This document shows, piece after piece, positions 15,192-24,263 of a DNA stretch of 64,000 nt. A program made the translations under genes and the position numbers. The notes beneath the pieces were generated by a model. The model worked only from the letters and a program-made list of their open reading frames with translations, was not told the origin of the DNA and searched no databases. Source of the stretch: Pseudomonas tructae (GTDB taxonomy: Bacteria; Pseudomonadota; Gammaproteobacteria; Pseudomonadales; Pseudomonadaceae); contig NZ_CP035952.1 of the NCBI RefSeq assembly GCF_004214895.1, positions 2,366,501 through 2,430,500 of the forward strand, given 5' to 3'. Each line of letters begins with the position of its first letter. Positions within the stretch are counted from its first letter, which is position 1.

Positions 15192-15549
15192 GCTGAAAAT
15201 CCTTATACAGAGACCAGTCTCTGCGGCTTGAAAAGAAGTAGAGCAGTGACGATATGTCGCAGCGAAATCTATCGCGCTGATTTTATGGGTAAACCCGGTG
15301 CAAGTAAAATTTCTGCAGCAAATTTATTCGTAAGATTAAGAACAAAAATCTTTCGTAACAGCCTGCAGGCCACGTGGACCGGGCATTGCCCCGGGTTCTG
15401 TTAATTATGTTTCTTGCAACGCGTAATGAATTGGTTGCTTCGTAATGATAATTAATATCATTTGAGGTTGTGCGATTAGTCCTACTGTTCGAGTCAACTA
15501 CAAAGTTGTGCAACATAGCCGGCACCTGCAAGTTTCCACACCCTGTGTT
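15192..15549. promoter_or_regulatory. nuoA upstream intergenic region with an AT-rich palindrome
   Basis: This 358-base, relatively AT-rich stretch separates nuoA from the yhhN-like gene and must hold the nuo promoter. At 15444-15462 there is a near-perfect palindrome, AATGATAATTAATATCATT, that resembles a Fur box (GATAATGATAATCATTATC). The site lies about 250 bases upstream of the nuoA ATG. Control by Fur or any other regulator is only an inference. I see no gene here. Confidence 0.4.
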
Positions 15550-16212
15550 TTAACCTGTTTTTTCTTGCCCTGCCGCGCTCTGGATCAAGGCTTTTGCCGA
15601 TTGCCTGGTGTAGGCCGAGGCTGCAATCGCCCACTGGCCCAGCCAGTAGGCAAGGATGATCAGGTATTGGGCGGCGCCAAACGGGCTGACGAAGCGGTCG
15701 ATGCCGATCAGGCTGTCGGAAAACACGAACGCGACTGCGCCCAGAGCCGCGAGCCCGCCACAGGCCAGGGCGCGCCAGAGCATGGCGCTGATCGCCAGGG
15801 CATACACGCTGACGGGAATCAGCAGTTCTCCCAGGCCGGAGCTGACTAGCAGCCCCAGCAATGCGGCCCCGGCAACTACCGAGGCTAGCAGGGCGGCGGG
15901 TGCCGGCTGGCGGCTTTCGCCCAGGTAGCCACGCAGGTAAGCCAGGTGCGCGCAGAGGAAGGCCGCCAGGCCAAACACGAACAGGTCGCCCGGCACGGCC
16001 AGCAGAATGTCACCGAGCAAGGAAAAGCCCAGGCCGATGATGATCCAGCGCCGATAGTGAGTGGGTTCTGCAGTGCTGAGCCAGTAGATCAGGGCCAGTA
16101 CCGGGATCGGCTTGACTGCCAAGCCCAGCAGCGCATTGCCGCTGGCCAGTGCATATAGATAGAAGGCAGCGCCGAACAGGGCCAGGCAGAGCAGGGTGAC
16201 GGGGCGGGACAT
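15550..16212 (-). CDS. YhhN-family (TMEM86-like) membrane protein
   Basis: A 220-residue hydrophobic protein with about eight predicted membrane segments. The regions KPIPVLALIYWL, FSLLGDILLAVPG, AAFLCAHLAYLRG and FVFSDSLIGIDRF match the YhhN/TMEM86 family, whose animal members hydrolyse lysoplasmalogens; the bacterial role is less clear. The conserved acidic residues GD and SDS, thought to be catalytic, are present. I chose the ATG at 16212 over an in-frame TTG two codons earlier. It stands alone on the minus strand between aceA and nuoA. Confidence 0.85.
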   Translation of the reverse strand: MSRPVTLLCLALFGAAFYLYALASGNALLGLAVKPIPVLALIYWLSTAEPTHYRRWIIIGLGFSLLGDILLAVPGDLFVFGLAAFLCAHLAYLRGYLGESRQPAPAALLASVVAGAALLGLLVSSGLGELLIPVSVYALAISAMLWRALACGGLAALGAVAFVFSDSLIGIDRFVSPFGAAQYLIILAYWLGQWAIAASAYTRQSAKALIQSAAGQEKTG

Positions 16213-16296
16213 GGCCAATCCTTGGTGTTGTTATGCACCTAGCATAGCCTGTACGAGCGGGCATGACCTGCGGTGGCGATGTAACTGATAGATCGC

Positions 16297-16322
16297 TATC
16301 GCGGGGCAAGCCCGCTCCTACA
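16297..16322. repeat. single REP element
   Basis: A single copy of the REP core (ATCGCGGGGCAAGCCCGCTCC), identical to the copies found elsewhere in the window, lies between the yhhN-like gene and the aceA terminator. Confidence 0.85.
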
Positions 16323-16329
16323 CAAAAAC

Positions 16330-16363
16330 AAAACCCGGAGCCCCATCACAGGCCCCGGGTTTT
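16330..16363 (-). terminator. rho-independent terminator of aceA
   Basis: An inverted repeat (AAAACCCGGAGCC / GGCCCCGGGTTTT, with one mismatch) follows the aceA stop codon. On the minus strand the stem is followed by a T-rich run. Confidence 0.8.
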
Positions 16364-16397
16364 GCGTGTCACCCGAATTTCAGCAAGCGTTGCGTGA

Positions 16398-17723
16398 TCA
16401 GTGGAACTGCTCTTCCTCGGTCGAACCGGTCAGTGCGGTTACCGAAGACTTGCCACCCTGGATAACGGTGGTCATGTCGTCGAAGTAGCCGGTGCCGACT
16501 TCCTGCTGGTGAGCCACGAAGGTGTAGCCTTTGGAGGCGTCAGCGAACTCCTGCTCTTGCAGTTTCACGTAGGCGGTCATGTCGTTGCGGGCGTAATCGT
16601 GCGCCAGGTTGAACATGCCGTGCCACATGTTGTGGATGCCGGCCAGGGTGATGAACTGGTGCTTGTAGCCCATGGCCGACAGCTCGCGCTGGAACTTGGC
16701 AATGGTTGCGTCGTCCAGGTTCTTCTTCCAGTTGAAGGAAGGCGAGCAGTTGTAGGACAGGATCTGGTCCGGGTATTCCTTCTTGATCGCTTCGGCGAAG
16801 CGACGGGCTTCGTCCAGGTCCGGCTTGGCGGTTTCGCACCAGATCAGGTCGGCGTAAGGGGCGTAGGCCAGGCCGCGGGCAATGGCTTGATCCAGGCCGG
16901 CGCGGACTTTGTAGAAGCCTTCGGGGGTGCGTTCACCCATCACGAATGGCTGATCGTACGGGTCGCAGTCGCTGGTCAAGAGGTCAGCGGCGTTGGCGTC
17001 GGTACGGGCCAGGATGATGGTCGGTACGCCAGCAACGTCAGCAGCCAGGCGAGCAGCGCTGAGCTTTTGCACGGCTTCCTGGGTGGGCACCAGTACCTTG
17101 CCGCCCATGTGGCCGCATTTTTTCACCGAGGCCAGCTGGTCTTCGAAGTGAACGCCAGCGGCGCCTGCTTCGATCATGTTCTTCATCAGCTCATAGGCGT
17201 TCAGCACGCCGCCGAAACCGGCTTCAGCGTCAGCCACGATCGGTGCGAAGTAGTCGATGTAGCCATCGTCGCCCGGGTTCTTGCCGGCTTTCCACTGGAT
17301 CTGGTCGGCGCGACGGAACGAGTTGTTGATGCGCTTGACCACAGTTGGGACCGAGTCCACCGGGTACAGCGACTGGTCTGGGTACATGGACTCGGCCGAG
17401 TTGTTGTCGGCAGCCACTTGCCAGCCGGACAGGTAGATCGCCTGGATACCGGCCTTGACCTGTTGTACAGCCTGGCCGCCGGTCAGGGCGCCCATGCAGT
17501 TGACGAAATCTTTCTCTGGACGGAAGGCCGGGTGTGCACCCTGGGTGACCAGCTTCCACAGCTTCTCGGCACCCATGCGGGCCAGGGTGTGCTCAGGCTG
17601 GACCGAGCCACGCAGACGTACGACATCAGCGGCGGTGTAGGTACGGGTCACGCCTTTCCAGCGCGGGTTTTCGGCCCAGTCTTTTTCGAGGGCTGCAATT
17701 TGCTGTTCGCGTGTCAGTGCCAT
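16398..17723 (-). CDS. aceA: isocitrate lyase
   Basis: Cleaves isocitrate to glyoxylate and succinate, the first step of the glyoxylate shunt needed for growth on acetate and fatty acids. The signature KKCGHMGGK is present with catalytic Cys203, along with the phosphoenolpyruvate-mutase-like barrel motifs ([26 protein letters not shown]). The product is 441 residues, the short class; the P. aeruginosa enzyme, as I recall, is about 531. I chose the ATG at 17723 (MALTREQQ); an upstream in-frame start would add 40 residues unlike the family. A candidate regulator site lies about 400 bases upstream. Confidence 0.97.
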   Translation of the reverse strand: MALTREQQIAALEKDWAENPRWKGVTRTYTAADVVRLRGSVQPEHTLARMGAEKLWKLVTQGAHPAFRPEKDFVNCMGALTGGQAVQQVKAGIQAIYLSGWQVAADNNSAESMYPDQSLYPVDSVPTVVKRINNSFRRADQIQWKAGKNPGDDGYIDYFAPIVADAEAGFGGVLNAYELMKNMIEAGAAGVHFEDQLASVKKCGHMGGKVLVPTQEAVQKLSAARLAADVAGVPTIILARTDANAADLLTSDCDPYDQPFVMGERTPEGFYKVRAGLDQAIARGLAYAPYADLIWCETAKPDLDEARRFAEAIKKEYPDQILSYNCSPSFNWKKNLDDATIAKFQRELSAMGYKHQFITLAGIHNMWHGMFNLAHDYARNDMTAYVKLQEQEFADASKGYTFVAHQQEVGTGYFDDMTTVIQGGKSSVTALTGSTEEEQFH

Positions 17724-18212
17724 GGAAATAAACCTCGTCGCATCGGTCTTGGGTAAAAAATCGCGCTCTCTACTGCGCAGATCAGAAGCCTGGCAAAGAT
17801 TCAGTATGGGCGAAATGTGCGACGGTCGAACGATGGGGCTCAAAGGGGAAGTGAGCAGGTGGGCAAGGTTTTCGCTGCAGGGTGGCTCGTGGTTGCCGAA
17901 CTGCAGTGAACAGTGCTGCCGGGTACCTTTTTAATGCGCTTCCGTCCCTCGGGACAACTTCGTTGCAGTCGCAATCTCGTCCAACTGCCTTGTGGGCGGT
18001 ACAGACACGAAGCGGCTCAGGTGGGTAGGTTAGAGCGCGCCTCGAAAGCCCTTGCCAGGGCCTCTGATGAGCGGGAGCGGGGCCATCATGCCTCGACGTT
18101 ATGGGGGCGTCAAATGTTTTGTAGTGCTTTTTTCGTGGCACTACATCTTTGGTCTAATACGACTTGCCGGTCAGTTTTAAGGCCTTGGGTCGAGGCCTTG
18201 ATTTGTCTGACT
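17724..18212. other. aceA upstream intergenic region
   Basis: A 489-base gap between aceA and the secretin-N-like gene, both on the minus strand. I see no coding frame I would defend. The region must contain the aceA promoter and has an inverted repeat at 18120-18145, listed separately. The distance from that repeat to the aceA start suggests a long leader or a distant operator. Confidence 0.5.
18120..18145. promoter_or_regulatory. inverted repeat TGTAGT-N14-ACTACA, candidate RccR operator of aceA
   Basis: A perfect inverted repeat (TGTAGTGC / GCACTACA) lies about 400 bases upstream of the aceA ATG. In Pseudomonas the RpiR-family regulator RccR controls aceA through sites of the general form TGTAGT-N15/16-ACTACA, as I recall. 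The sequence match is seen directly; the assignment to RccR is an inference. Confidence 0.45.
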
Positions 18213-18950
18213 TCAGTCCAGGGTGTCGACTTTTACCCGTAATGTCATGTTTTCACCGCGCTGGGTGCTGTAGGTGAGGGCTGAAGCGCTGCGTTCGGCC
18301 TGACTCTGCTGATTGACCCCTGCCAGGGTGATCCACTCACCCAGCTTGCCGCTGACTTTTGTGTCGGTACTTTGCACCTTCACTACATCAGGGCGTTCCT
18401 GGCTCATTCGGTCATTGTTGGTACTGATGTTCAGGTGCACGGTCTCGCCGGTGACGCTGGCGGTGACGTAGAAGCCCTGAGTGACATTGCGGTATTGGGT
18501 CTGGCTTTGGAGTCCGCCGTAGTAGTTCGCTTGCACGTTGGTCAGCGGCACGCTCTGACCCATCTGTATCAGTGCTGGCGAGCCTTCGCTGGCCTGGATC
18601 TGTTGCAGGCCGCCCGTGCGGTTGCTGGTGCTGTGGCGAATGACGCGGCTGCCATCGGGGTCGTACTGGTCGTTGCTGTCACTGGTATCGACGCTGATCA
18701 GCAGGCGTTTGGGCGCGGTATCGAGTTGCTCGATCAGGGCGCGCAGTTCCGTGATCTTGCGTGCATTTTCGGTCTTGACGATCAGCTGGTTACCGACGAT
18801 TGTGACGCTGCCATCGTTGCCGAGAAAGGACTGCGCCGCCGGTAGCAGGTCTTCGCCGGTGCGGTGATTCGGCGTGATGATTTCAGTGGCGGCCTGCACC
18901 GAGACGTTGATGCTCAGGATGAGGGTCGCAAGTAAGGGGCGTAACCGCAT
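18213..18950 (-). CDS. exported protein resembling a secretin N-domain
   Basis: A 245-residue protein with a Sec signal peptide (residues 1-20, ending VQA-A) and therefore probably periplasmic. The segment with LGNDGSVTIVGNQLIVKTENARKI and then LRALIEQLDTAPKRLLISV resembles the N-terminal domains of type II/III secretins, but the pore-forming domain is absent. The rest is rich in Gly, Ser and Thr. A similar gene sits upstream of aceA in other pseudomonads, by memory of gene order. Its function is not known to me. Confidence 0.7.
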   Translation of the reverse strand: MRLRPLLATLILSINVSVQAATEIITPNHRTGEDLLPAAQSFLGNDGSVTIVGNQLIVKTENARKITELRALIEQLDTAPKRLLISVDTSDSNDQYDPDGSRVIRHSTSNRTGGLQQIQASEGSPALIQMGQSVPLTNVQANYYGGLQSQTQYRNVTQGFYVTASVTGETVHLNISTNNDRMSQERPDVVKVQSTDTKVSGKLGEWITLAGVNQQSQAERSASALTYSTQRGENMTLRVKVDTLD

Positions 18951-19075
18951 GGCAAATTTCTCCGCGAGTGGAACTCAGATGATGGCAAATTTGTAGCGGC
19001 TTCGGTAAGGGGAGCGCATCTTTAGCAGCGGCCCTGCCCGCTTTCGCCAGGGCAGAACCGCGCGTTTTCAAGGCA

Positions 19076-22000
19076 TCAGTTGCGGCGAGAGGGGCCCGGT
19101 TGCGGCTCTGCGTCCATGCGTGCCTGGCTTTGCAGGACCGCCTCGGTCAGCTCCAGCCTGGCCTGATCCACCATCCGGCCCAGCGCCTCGTAGGCCGCTC
19201 GTACCTGAGCGTCGTTCAGGCGCCGATCCCCGCTCAAGGTCTCCAAAGGGCCTAGATAGCCGATATCGACCAACACCTGATGCAATCGATGCGATTCGAA
19301 GTCGCTCAGTGTTGGCGGTACATCCGCTTCGCTGCCCATGGCATCCAGGTATTCTCCGATGCGCGCGCGCCAATGATTGATGGCTTCTATGCGCATGGAC
19401 TGAGTGGAATCGAGGTAGTGTTGCCAGTACTGCTGCGAATGCAGGTAATGTGGCAAAAGCGCTGCCTGGTTGTCCAGTATCGCGGCCTCGGCGGTATCGA
19501 TCATGCCCGGGGTGATCCAGGTGGTGTAGCTGGTATACACTTGGGTGCCGGGTTGGTTGCGTAACCCCAGGCGTGTGGCCAACGCTAAACGAAAGTACAG
19601 TTCGATTTCACTGTACTCGATGGGATGCCCTTGATTCTGCCATGCGTTGATGTTGCTGGTTACATACATCTTGAGGTATTGCGCCCGCCAGTGGCTGGTG
19701 CCCATGGCGATGAGCACTGCTGTGCCCGACTCGTCGTCGGCTTTTGATAGCGAATTGTGGGCTTCGACCACGTCCTCTATTTGCGAGAATACCAATGCGT
19801 CACGGTCGACACAGGCAACCGCTTCGTCCCCTATTTCAAATAATACCCGGCGTAGATCGGTGCAAAAGGCGCCCCTGATGACAGTCTGAATCCGCTCAAG
19901 CATTCGAGCGCCAGGCATCCGGGCCTGCGCGGACCGGCTCATGCGGATCAGTAGCTCGATGAACTCAACCCGGGATTGATTTAAGCTCACCAACTGGCTG
20001 GCTCGCTGACGATCCTGTTCCGACATGCCGTCGAGCAGGGCCAAGGCGCGACCTTGCCAGTTCACGGAGGGCGCCCAATGTGCGGGTGAGTCTTCCGGGC
20101 GGTCGTCGGTCTCGCTGTCGAAATCTTCCGAGCGGTCGTCGGTCTCCATGTCGGAATCTGAAAAGGTTTCAGTACCTGCGATGGCCCTTTCTTGTATGAA
20201 TCGGCTGTATGCATCCGGCGTCAGGTGATGGTGTGATAAATGTAATCCTGGCAGGTTGCCTGCTCCTACCGGAAGTTCTGTGATTTGCAAATTTCTGAGA
20301 TCAATGTGCTGAAGGTTCTGCAGCTGTTCCAGGCCTGTTGGCCATTGGCTGATTTGTGAGTCTGCCAGGTCAAGCTCCTCCAGGGCCTGCATTCGACTGA
20401 CGTCGGGTGTGCGTACCAGTGGGTTGTTGGAAAGGTCCAGTCGACGCAGTTGTGTGAGGTTGGCGAGGGCCTGCACATCCTGTTCGTCAAGGCTGAGCTG
20501 ATTCGCTCCCAGTAGCAGGGTGTGCAGGGACGATCGGCTGCCCAGGACAGCGAAGACGCCGGGATCGAAGCGAGCGTTCGAACCGTGAATGGACAGACTC
20601 TGCAAGGCAGGGCTGGCCGTGACATGGCGCATGTTATTAGCGCTCCAGCTAAAGGCTGGTAGCGATATGTTATTGAGTAGCAGGTGTTCCAGTCGAGTCA
20701 GGCTGGCCAGGGGCGCCAAGGCGGCGGGGGCAAGCCGCGTTCCGGAAAGGTCCAGGCGACGCAGTGCGTGCAACTGCCCCAATGCTGCTGGTAACTGCGT
20801 GATAAGCCCGTCTATCGTGAGCGTCACGAGGTTTGGCATGTGCTCGAGAAATTGCGCGGGAAGCGCTTGCGTACTTCCCCGGACGACCAATTGGGTCACT
20901 GCGGGAAGTGCCGCAGGCAGAGGGGGGAAGTCGAGGACCATCATATCAAACGTTAATGCCGTTGTACGCAGGGCGATCCGTGCTTCCCATGCGTGCAGTA
21001 TTCTTTGCGTGATTTGACGACAAGTCTCCCTGGTCCCCAGAGCGAGTATTTCGACTGTAGCAGGCGGTAGGAGCGAGCCCTCACTTCGGCGCATGCTATT
21101 GAAAAGACGCTCGCTCCAGTCATGCAGCGTACTTTCAAGCTGCTGGCGCTCAACTTCCAGTTGCGATACCAGCGGCCCGAGGGGTTGGTTGCGCTGTAAG
21201 GTGTCGCGAATAAAATTCTCGATGATGTTCGTGGTGCCCGTTTCGCCGAATTGCGTGTGACTACTGACCAGGCGTGTCAGACGCTCGTGCACATTAAGTT
21301 GATTTAAAAAAAGAGAGGTAGGAATCCTCTCAAGGCTGCTCCGGAGCGCTTCCACTTCGGGAGGGGTTAGCCATTGGTGCTCAACGGAAAGATCCAGGAG
21401 CAGTGCCGACCGCAGCGGTCGGGTGGTGGCCAGCTCGCGCAGGTTTTGATACAGGCGTTCGGCCTCGTTCAGGCCAAGCCCGAGGCTTTGGCGCTGAGTG
21501 TCGCTCATGACAGCCAGCAGGCTGCGGTAAAAACCGTATTCGCTCAAGTCATGGGCGTGAAGTACCTCGTCTATTCCACTGGCGAACCAGCCCTCTTCGC
21601 GGTCCTGGTAGACCGTGGGGGTGTCGACATCGACCGTGCCCAGGCGGGCCAGGGGGCTGCCAAAACGGTTTTCCGAGCGCAGCAGCAGCGGCGTACCGGC
21701 TTGCCACCCGGGAAGGAACTCCAGCAAGCGAAAAGCCAGGATCCGAGCGTCCTGGTTGTCCGCCCAGGGTGTGCTGAAGCCTTCCAGGGCCTGAGCAAGG
21801 CGTGCTTGCTGCTGGACTGCCAGGACCTGTTCGGTGAACTCCAGGGCCGAGTGGTCAAGCCTGAGTTGTTCCGCCACACAGCGTACATTGTTTTCAAGCA
21901 TTTCTTGTGCAACGTGCAGGGGCAGGTCTGGATAGTGCTGTCGCAGCGTGTGCACGGTCAGGTCCGGCGGCACCTGGGACAGTTCGAATCGATGTATGAA

Positions 22001-23731
22001 AATGCTGTTCAACAACCTTGAAGTCCAGGATCCAAGCAGCTCGGCAGGTGGAGCAGTGCAGCTCGCCTCGCATTGTTCAGGTGGTGATTCGTCGTCAGAG
22101 TCGCGCCGTACCCGGTGGGGGCTCGGTAATCCGAGGGCTTGCACGACGAGGCGCTGGAAAGCCTGAACCACTGGCGTGTCGAACCCTTCGGGCAGTGCTT
22201 GTCCCTGGCGTATCAGGTTGATGGCGTAGGCGGCTTCGTCATAGGCGCGGGCACGGGCGATTACATACCGAAGCAGGGCGGGCGCAGGGCGATCGAGCAG
22301 GTAGACGCGACGTAACCGGGCATTGCTCACGCCACTCATGCGGCCCAGCATCAGCAACCTGTCATCGCTGAAACCCTCGACAAGTGGCCCCAGGCGGCGT
22401 AATAGCGACAAGCGACTCCAACGAGCCGGTTGTTCCAGGCTGTGATGCCAGGCGCCGCAACCGTTATGGTGCAGCGCAGGGCCGAAGGCTTTTGGGTCCT
22501 TCGGGTGTGCGATACGCCAACTCCCCCCGGCAGTTTCCTGCACGCGATAGAGTTCCTGGTTGATGCGGATCGCCTGGTAATTGTTGAAGTGATGGATGCC
22601 CTGAGCGTCCGGTTCGACGGGGGAGGTGGGGCTGCCCAGCGTGAAGTTGCTCAGGTCGGCTCTCCAGCGCCTGATGGCGCCGTCTGGCTCGGACACCCAA
22701 TGCAAGGGTGCAATCCATTCGGAAGGGGGAAGGCCTTCGTCTTCTTCGCCGGAACTGACGCCCGGGCCAGCCCCGATCATCAGGTGCTCCTCTATGGTCG
22801 TGGCGAAATTGGCTTCAAGAAAGTCCAGGCGTTGGGCATGGGCAGTGTCGATCGGCACCAGGTAGGTGGCGTCATCCAGCAGCCTTTTAACCATATTCGC
22901 GTGTACATAGGGGGCCAGTCCTTGCGTAAGCGCAACACTGGAAATGGATAAGTCGAACAACTGCTCCTGATCACGCCACGCGGCAAAGATCCGCTGCTGT
23001 TGCTCAAAGGGAATGAAGCGCTGCAGGAAATGTTGGAACTTGCTGTCCAGCAGTTGTCGCCGCAACTCGGTGAAAAAGCCCGTACGGCTGGCATACTGCT
23101 TGAGCGGATGTCGTGGGTGGCCAGGAACATAGGCAACGCAGGGGGACTCATCGAGGTCCGGGCCGAACAGGATCATGTCGGCAAGTTCCACGTCCTTGAG
23201 CAAGCGCACTGAGGAGCACGTTATCGGGGTCGCTCCGATGAAGGGGCCGTGCTGGGTAAATTCGGGCGAGCCCGCTTCGAATGCGTCCAGTATCCACTTG
23301 ATGATGGTCTGACCGTCCTTGGCGAGATAGCCCTTGATGGTTGCGATCGTGCTTTCTTCGCGCAGGGTTGCCAGGTAGGCGTTGAGTTTTGCCGTGCGTA
23401 GCGCGGAAGCAGAGAGTAACGGTTGGAGGTAGTCCTTGTAGTTCTTGCTGAGCCCCAGGCGCTGATGGGCATGCAGGAAGACCTCAGGGGTGAAATCATT
23501 GCGGTCCAACTGATCCAGTGCTGTTTCGGTGTATTCGTACAGACTCTGAATGTCGGCAAAATCTTGCATGGCCAGGGCTCGAGCCTGCCGTCCGGCCTTG
23601 TGATGTTCTTGCAGCAAGCGACGTTGTTCGGGGGTGGCGCGCCGTAGCCAGGTCGGTTCTTCCTTGCTCTCGAGCGGTGACACCAGGGTGTCGAAATGTT
23701 GGACCCGGTGGGTTGTCGGTTGGATTGGCAT
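19076..23731 (-). CDS. giant LRR protein with a NEL-type E3 ubiquitin ligase domain (copy 1)
   Basis: A 1551-residue protein. Residues 1 to about 900 are a long, mostly helical region that I link to the DUF6543 (dermonecrotic-toxin-like) family, with a conserved block at about 190-213 (CVAYVPGHPRHPLKQY). Leucine-rich repeats run from about 942 to 1158 (LRRLDLSGTRL, LRRLDLSNNPL, LEELDLADSQI). An acidic linker with an internal repeat follows at about 1190-1215, then a NEL domain to near the C-terminus. The NEL catalytic motif CxD is visible as ACVDRD, with Cys1307. NEL ligases (IpaH, SspH, SlrP) transfer host ubiquitin, so a eukaryotic target is likely. No secretion genes or chaperone lie nearby, and no signal peptide is visible. 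It has a close paralogue at 29843-34453. Confidence 0.85.
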   Translation of the reverse strand: MPIQPTTHRVQHFDTLVSPLESKEEPTWLRRATPEQRRLLQEHHKAGRQARALAMQDFADIQSLYEYTETALDQLDRNDFTPEVFLHAHQRLGLSKNYKDYLQPLLSASALRTAKLNAYLATLREESTIATIKGYLAKDGQTIIKWILDAFEAGSPEFTQHGPFIGATPITCSSVRLLKDVELADMILFGPDLDESPCVAYVPGHPRHPLKQYASRTGFFTELRRQLLDSKFQHFLQRFIPFEQQQRIFAAWRDQEQLFDLSISSVALTQGLAPYVHANMVKRLLDDATYLVPIDTAHAQRLDFLEANFATTIEEHLMIGAGPGVSSGEEDEGLPPSEWIAPLHWVSEPDGAIRRWRADLSNFTLGSPTSPVEPDAQGIHHFNNYQAIRINQELYRVQETAGGSWRIAHPKDPKAFGPALHHNGCGAWHHSLEQPARWSRLSLLRRLGPLVEGFSDDRLLMLGRMSGVSNARLRRVYLLDRPAPALLRYVIARARAYDEAAYAINLIRQGQALPEGFDTPVVQAFQRLVVQALGLPSPHRVRRDSDDESPPEQCEASCTAPPAELLGSWTSRLLNSIFIHRFELSQVPPDLTVHTLRQHYPDLPLHVAQEMLENNVRCVAEQLRLDHSALEFTEQVLAVQQQARLAQALEGFSTPWADNQDARILAFRLLEFLPGWQAGTPLLLRSENRFGSPLARLGTVDVDTPTVYQDREEGWFASGIDEVLHAHDLSEYGFYRSLLAVMSDTQRQSLGLGLNEAERLYQNLRELATTRPLRSALLLDLSVEHQWLTPPEVEALRSSLERIPTSLFLNQLNVHERLTRLVSSHTQFGETGTTNIIENFIRDTLQRNQPLGPLVSQLEVERQQLESTLHDWSERLFNSMRRSEGSLLPPATVEILALGTRETCRQITQRILHAWEARIALRTTALTFDMMVLDFPPLPAALPAVTQLVVRGSTQALPAQFLEHMPNLVTLTIDGLITQLPAALGQLHALRRLDLSGTRLAPAALAPLASLTRLEHLLLNNISLPAFSWSANNMRHVTASPALQSLSIHGSNARFDPGVFAVLGSRSSLHTLLLGANQLSLDEQDVQALANLTQLRRLDLSNNPLVRTPDVSRMQALEELDLADSQISQWPTGLEQLQNLQHIDLRNLQITELPVGAGNLPGLHLSHHHLTPDAYSRFIQERAIAGTETFSDSDMETDDRSEDFDSETDDRPEDSPAHWAPSVNWQGRALALLDGMSEQDRQRASQLVSLNQSRVEFIELLIRMSRSAQARMPGARMLERIQTVIRGAFCTDLRRVLFEIGDEAVACVDRDALVFSQIEDVVEAHNSLSKADDESGTAVLIAMGTSHWRAQYLKMYVTSNINAWQNQGHPIEYSEIELYFRLALATRLGLRNQPGTQVYTSYTTWITPGMIDTAEAAILDNQAALLPHYLHSQQYWQHYLDSTQSMRIEAINHWRARIGEYLDAMGSEADVPPTLSDFESHRLHQVLVDIGYLGPLETLSGDRRLNDAQVRAAYEALGRMVDQARLELTEAVLQSQARMDAEPQPGPSRRN

Positions 23732-23803
23732 GTGCGGTTTCCTGTGGGGTGGATACGCATCACACTCCGTCCGGGAGGGTTGAATGTGGTAAATATTTAA
23801 AAC

Positions 23804-24192
23804 ATGGGTATCGCGATCACCGGTTTCTCAACAAGCATCTTTCTCTGCGAACAGTACGGAACAGGCGTCTCGCCTGACTTCATCAGCGCCGTCACCAACG
23901 AGGTCATGGAAGAAATTGGTGCGTGGCAACAGCGGCCCCTGGAGTCGATGTATCCGGTCATTTTCTTTGATGCGCTGCGGGTCAAAATTCGCGAAGAAGG
24001 CCTGGTTCGCAACAAAGCGATCTACTTGGCGCTGGGCGTTCTGCCGAACGGCGCGATATTCTGGGTATCTGGATCGAGAACACCGAGGGTGCGAAGTTCT
24101 GGATGAAGGTGTTCAACGACCTCAAGACGCGCGGCGTCGAGGACGTGCTGATTGCCGTGACCGACGGCCTCAAAGGCATGCCAGAGGCCATC
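23804..24192 (+). pseudogene. IS256-family transposase fragment, frameshifted
   Basis: Residues such as YGTGVSPDFISAVTNEV, PVIFFDALRVKIREEG and KAIYLALGVLP match the central part of IS256-type transposases. The reading frame breaks near 24045 (the usual LPDGTRDILG reads ggcgcgat here, consistent with a 4-base loss). It continues in the next frame as LGIWIENTEGAKFWMK and VTDGLKGMPEAI up to about 24192. Both ends of the gene are missing. The fragment stops exactly where a REP pair begins. It is non-functional. Confidence 0.85.
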
Positions 24193-24193
24193 C

Positions 24194-24262
24194 GCATCGC
24201 GGGGCAAGCCCGCTCCCACTGGTCTGCTGCCAGCAGTGGGAGCGGGCTTGCCCCGCGATGCT
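24194..24262. repeat. inverted pair of REP elements
   Basis: Two REP cores in opposite orientation are separated by about 20 bases and can form a long stem-loop. The left copy abuts the IS256 transposase remnant and the right copy abuts the stop codon of the acetyltransferase gene. Confidence 0.9.
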
Positions 24263-24263
24263 T

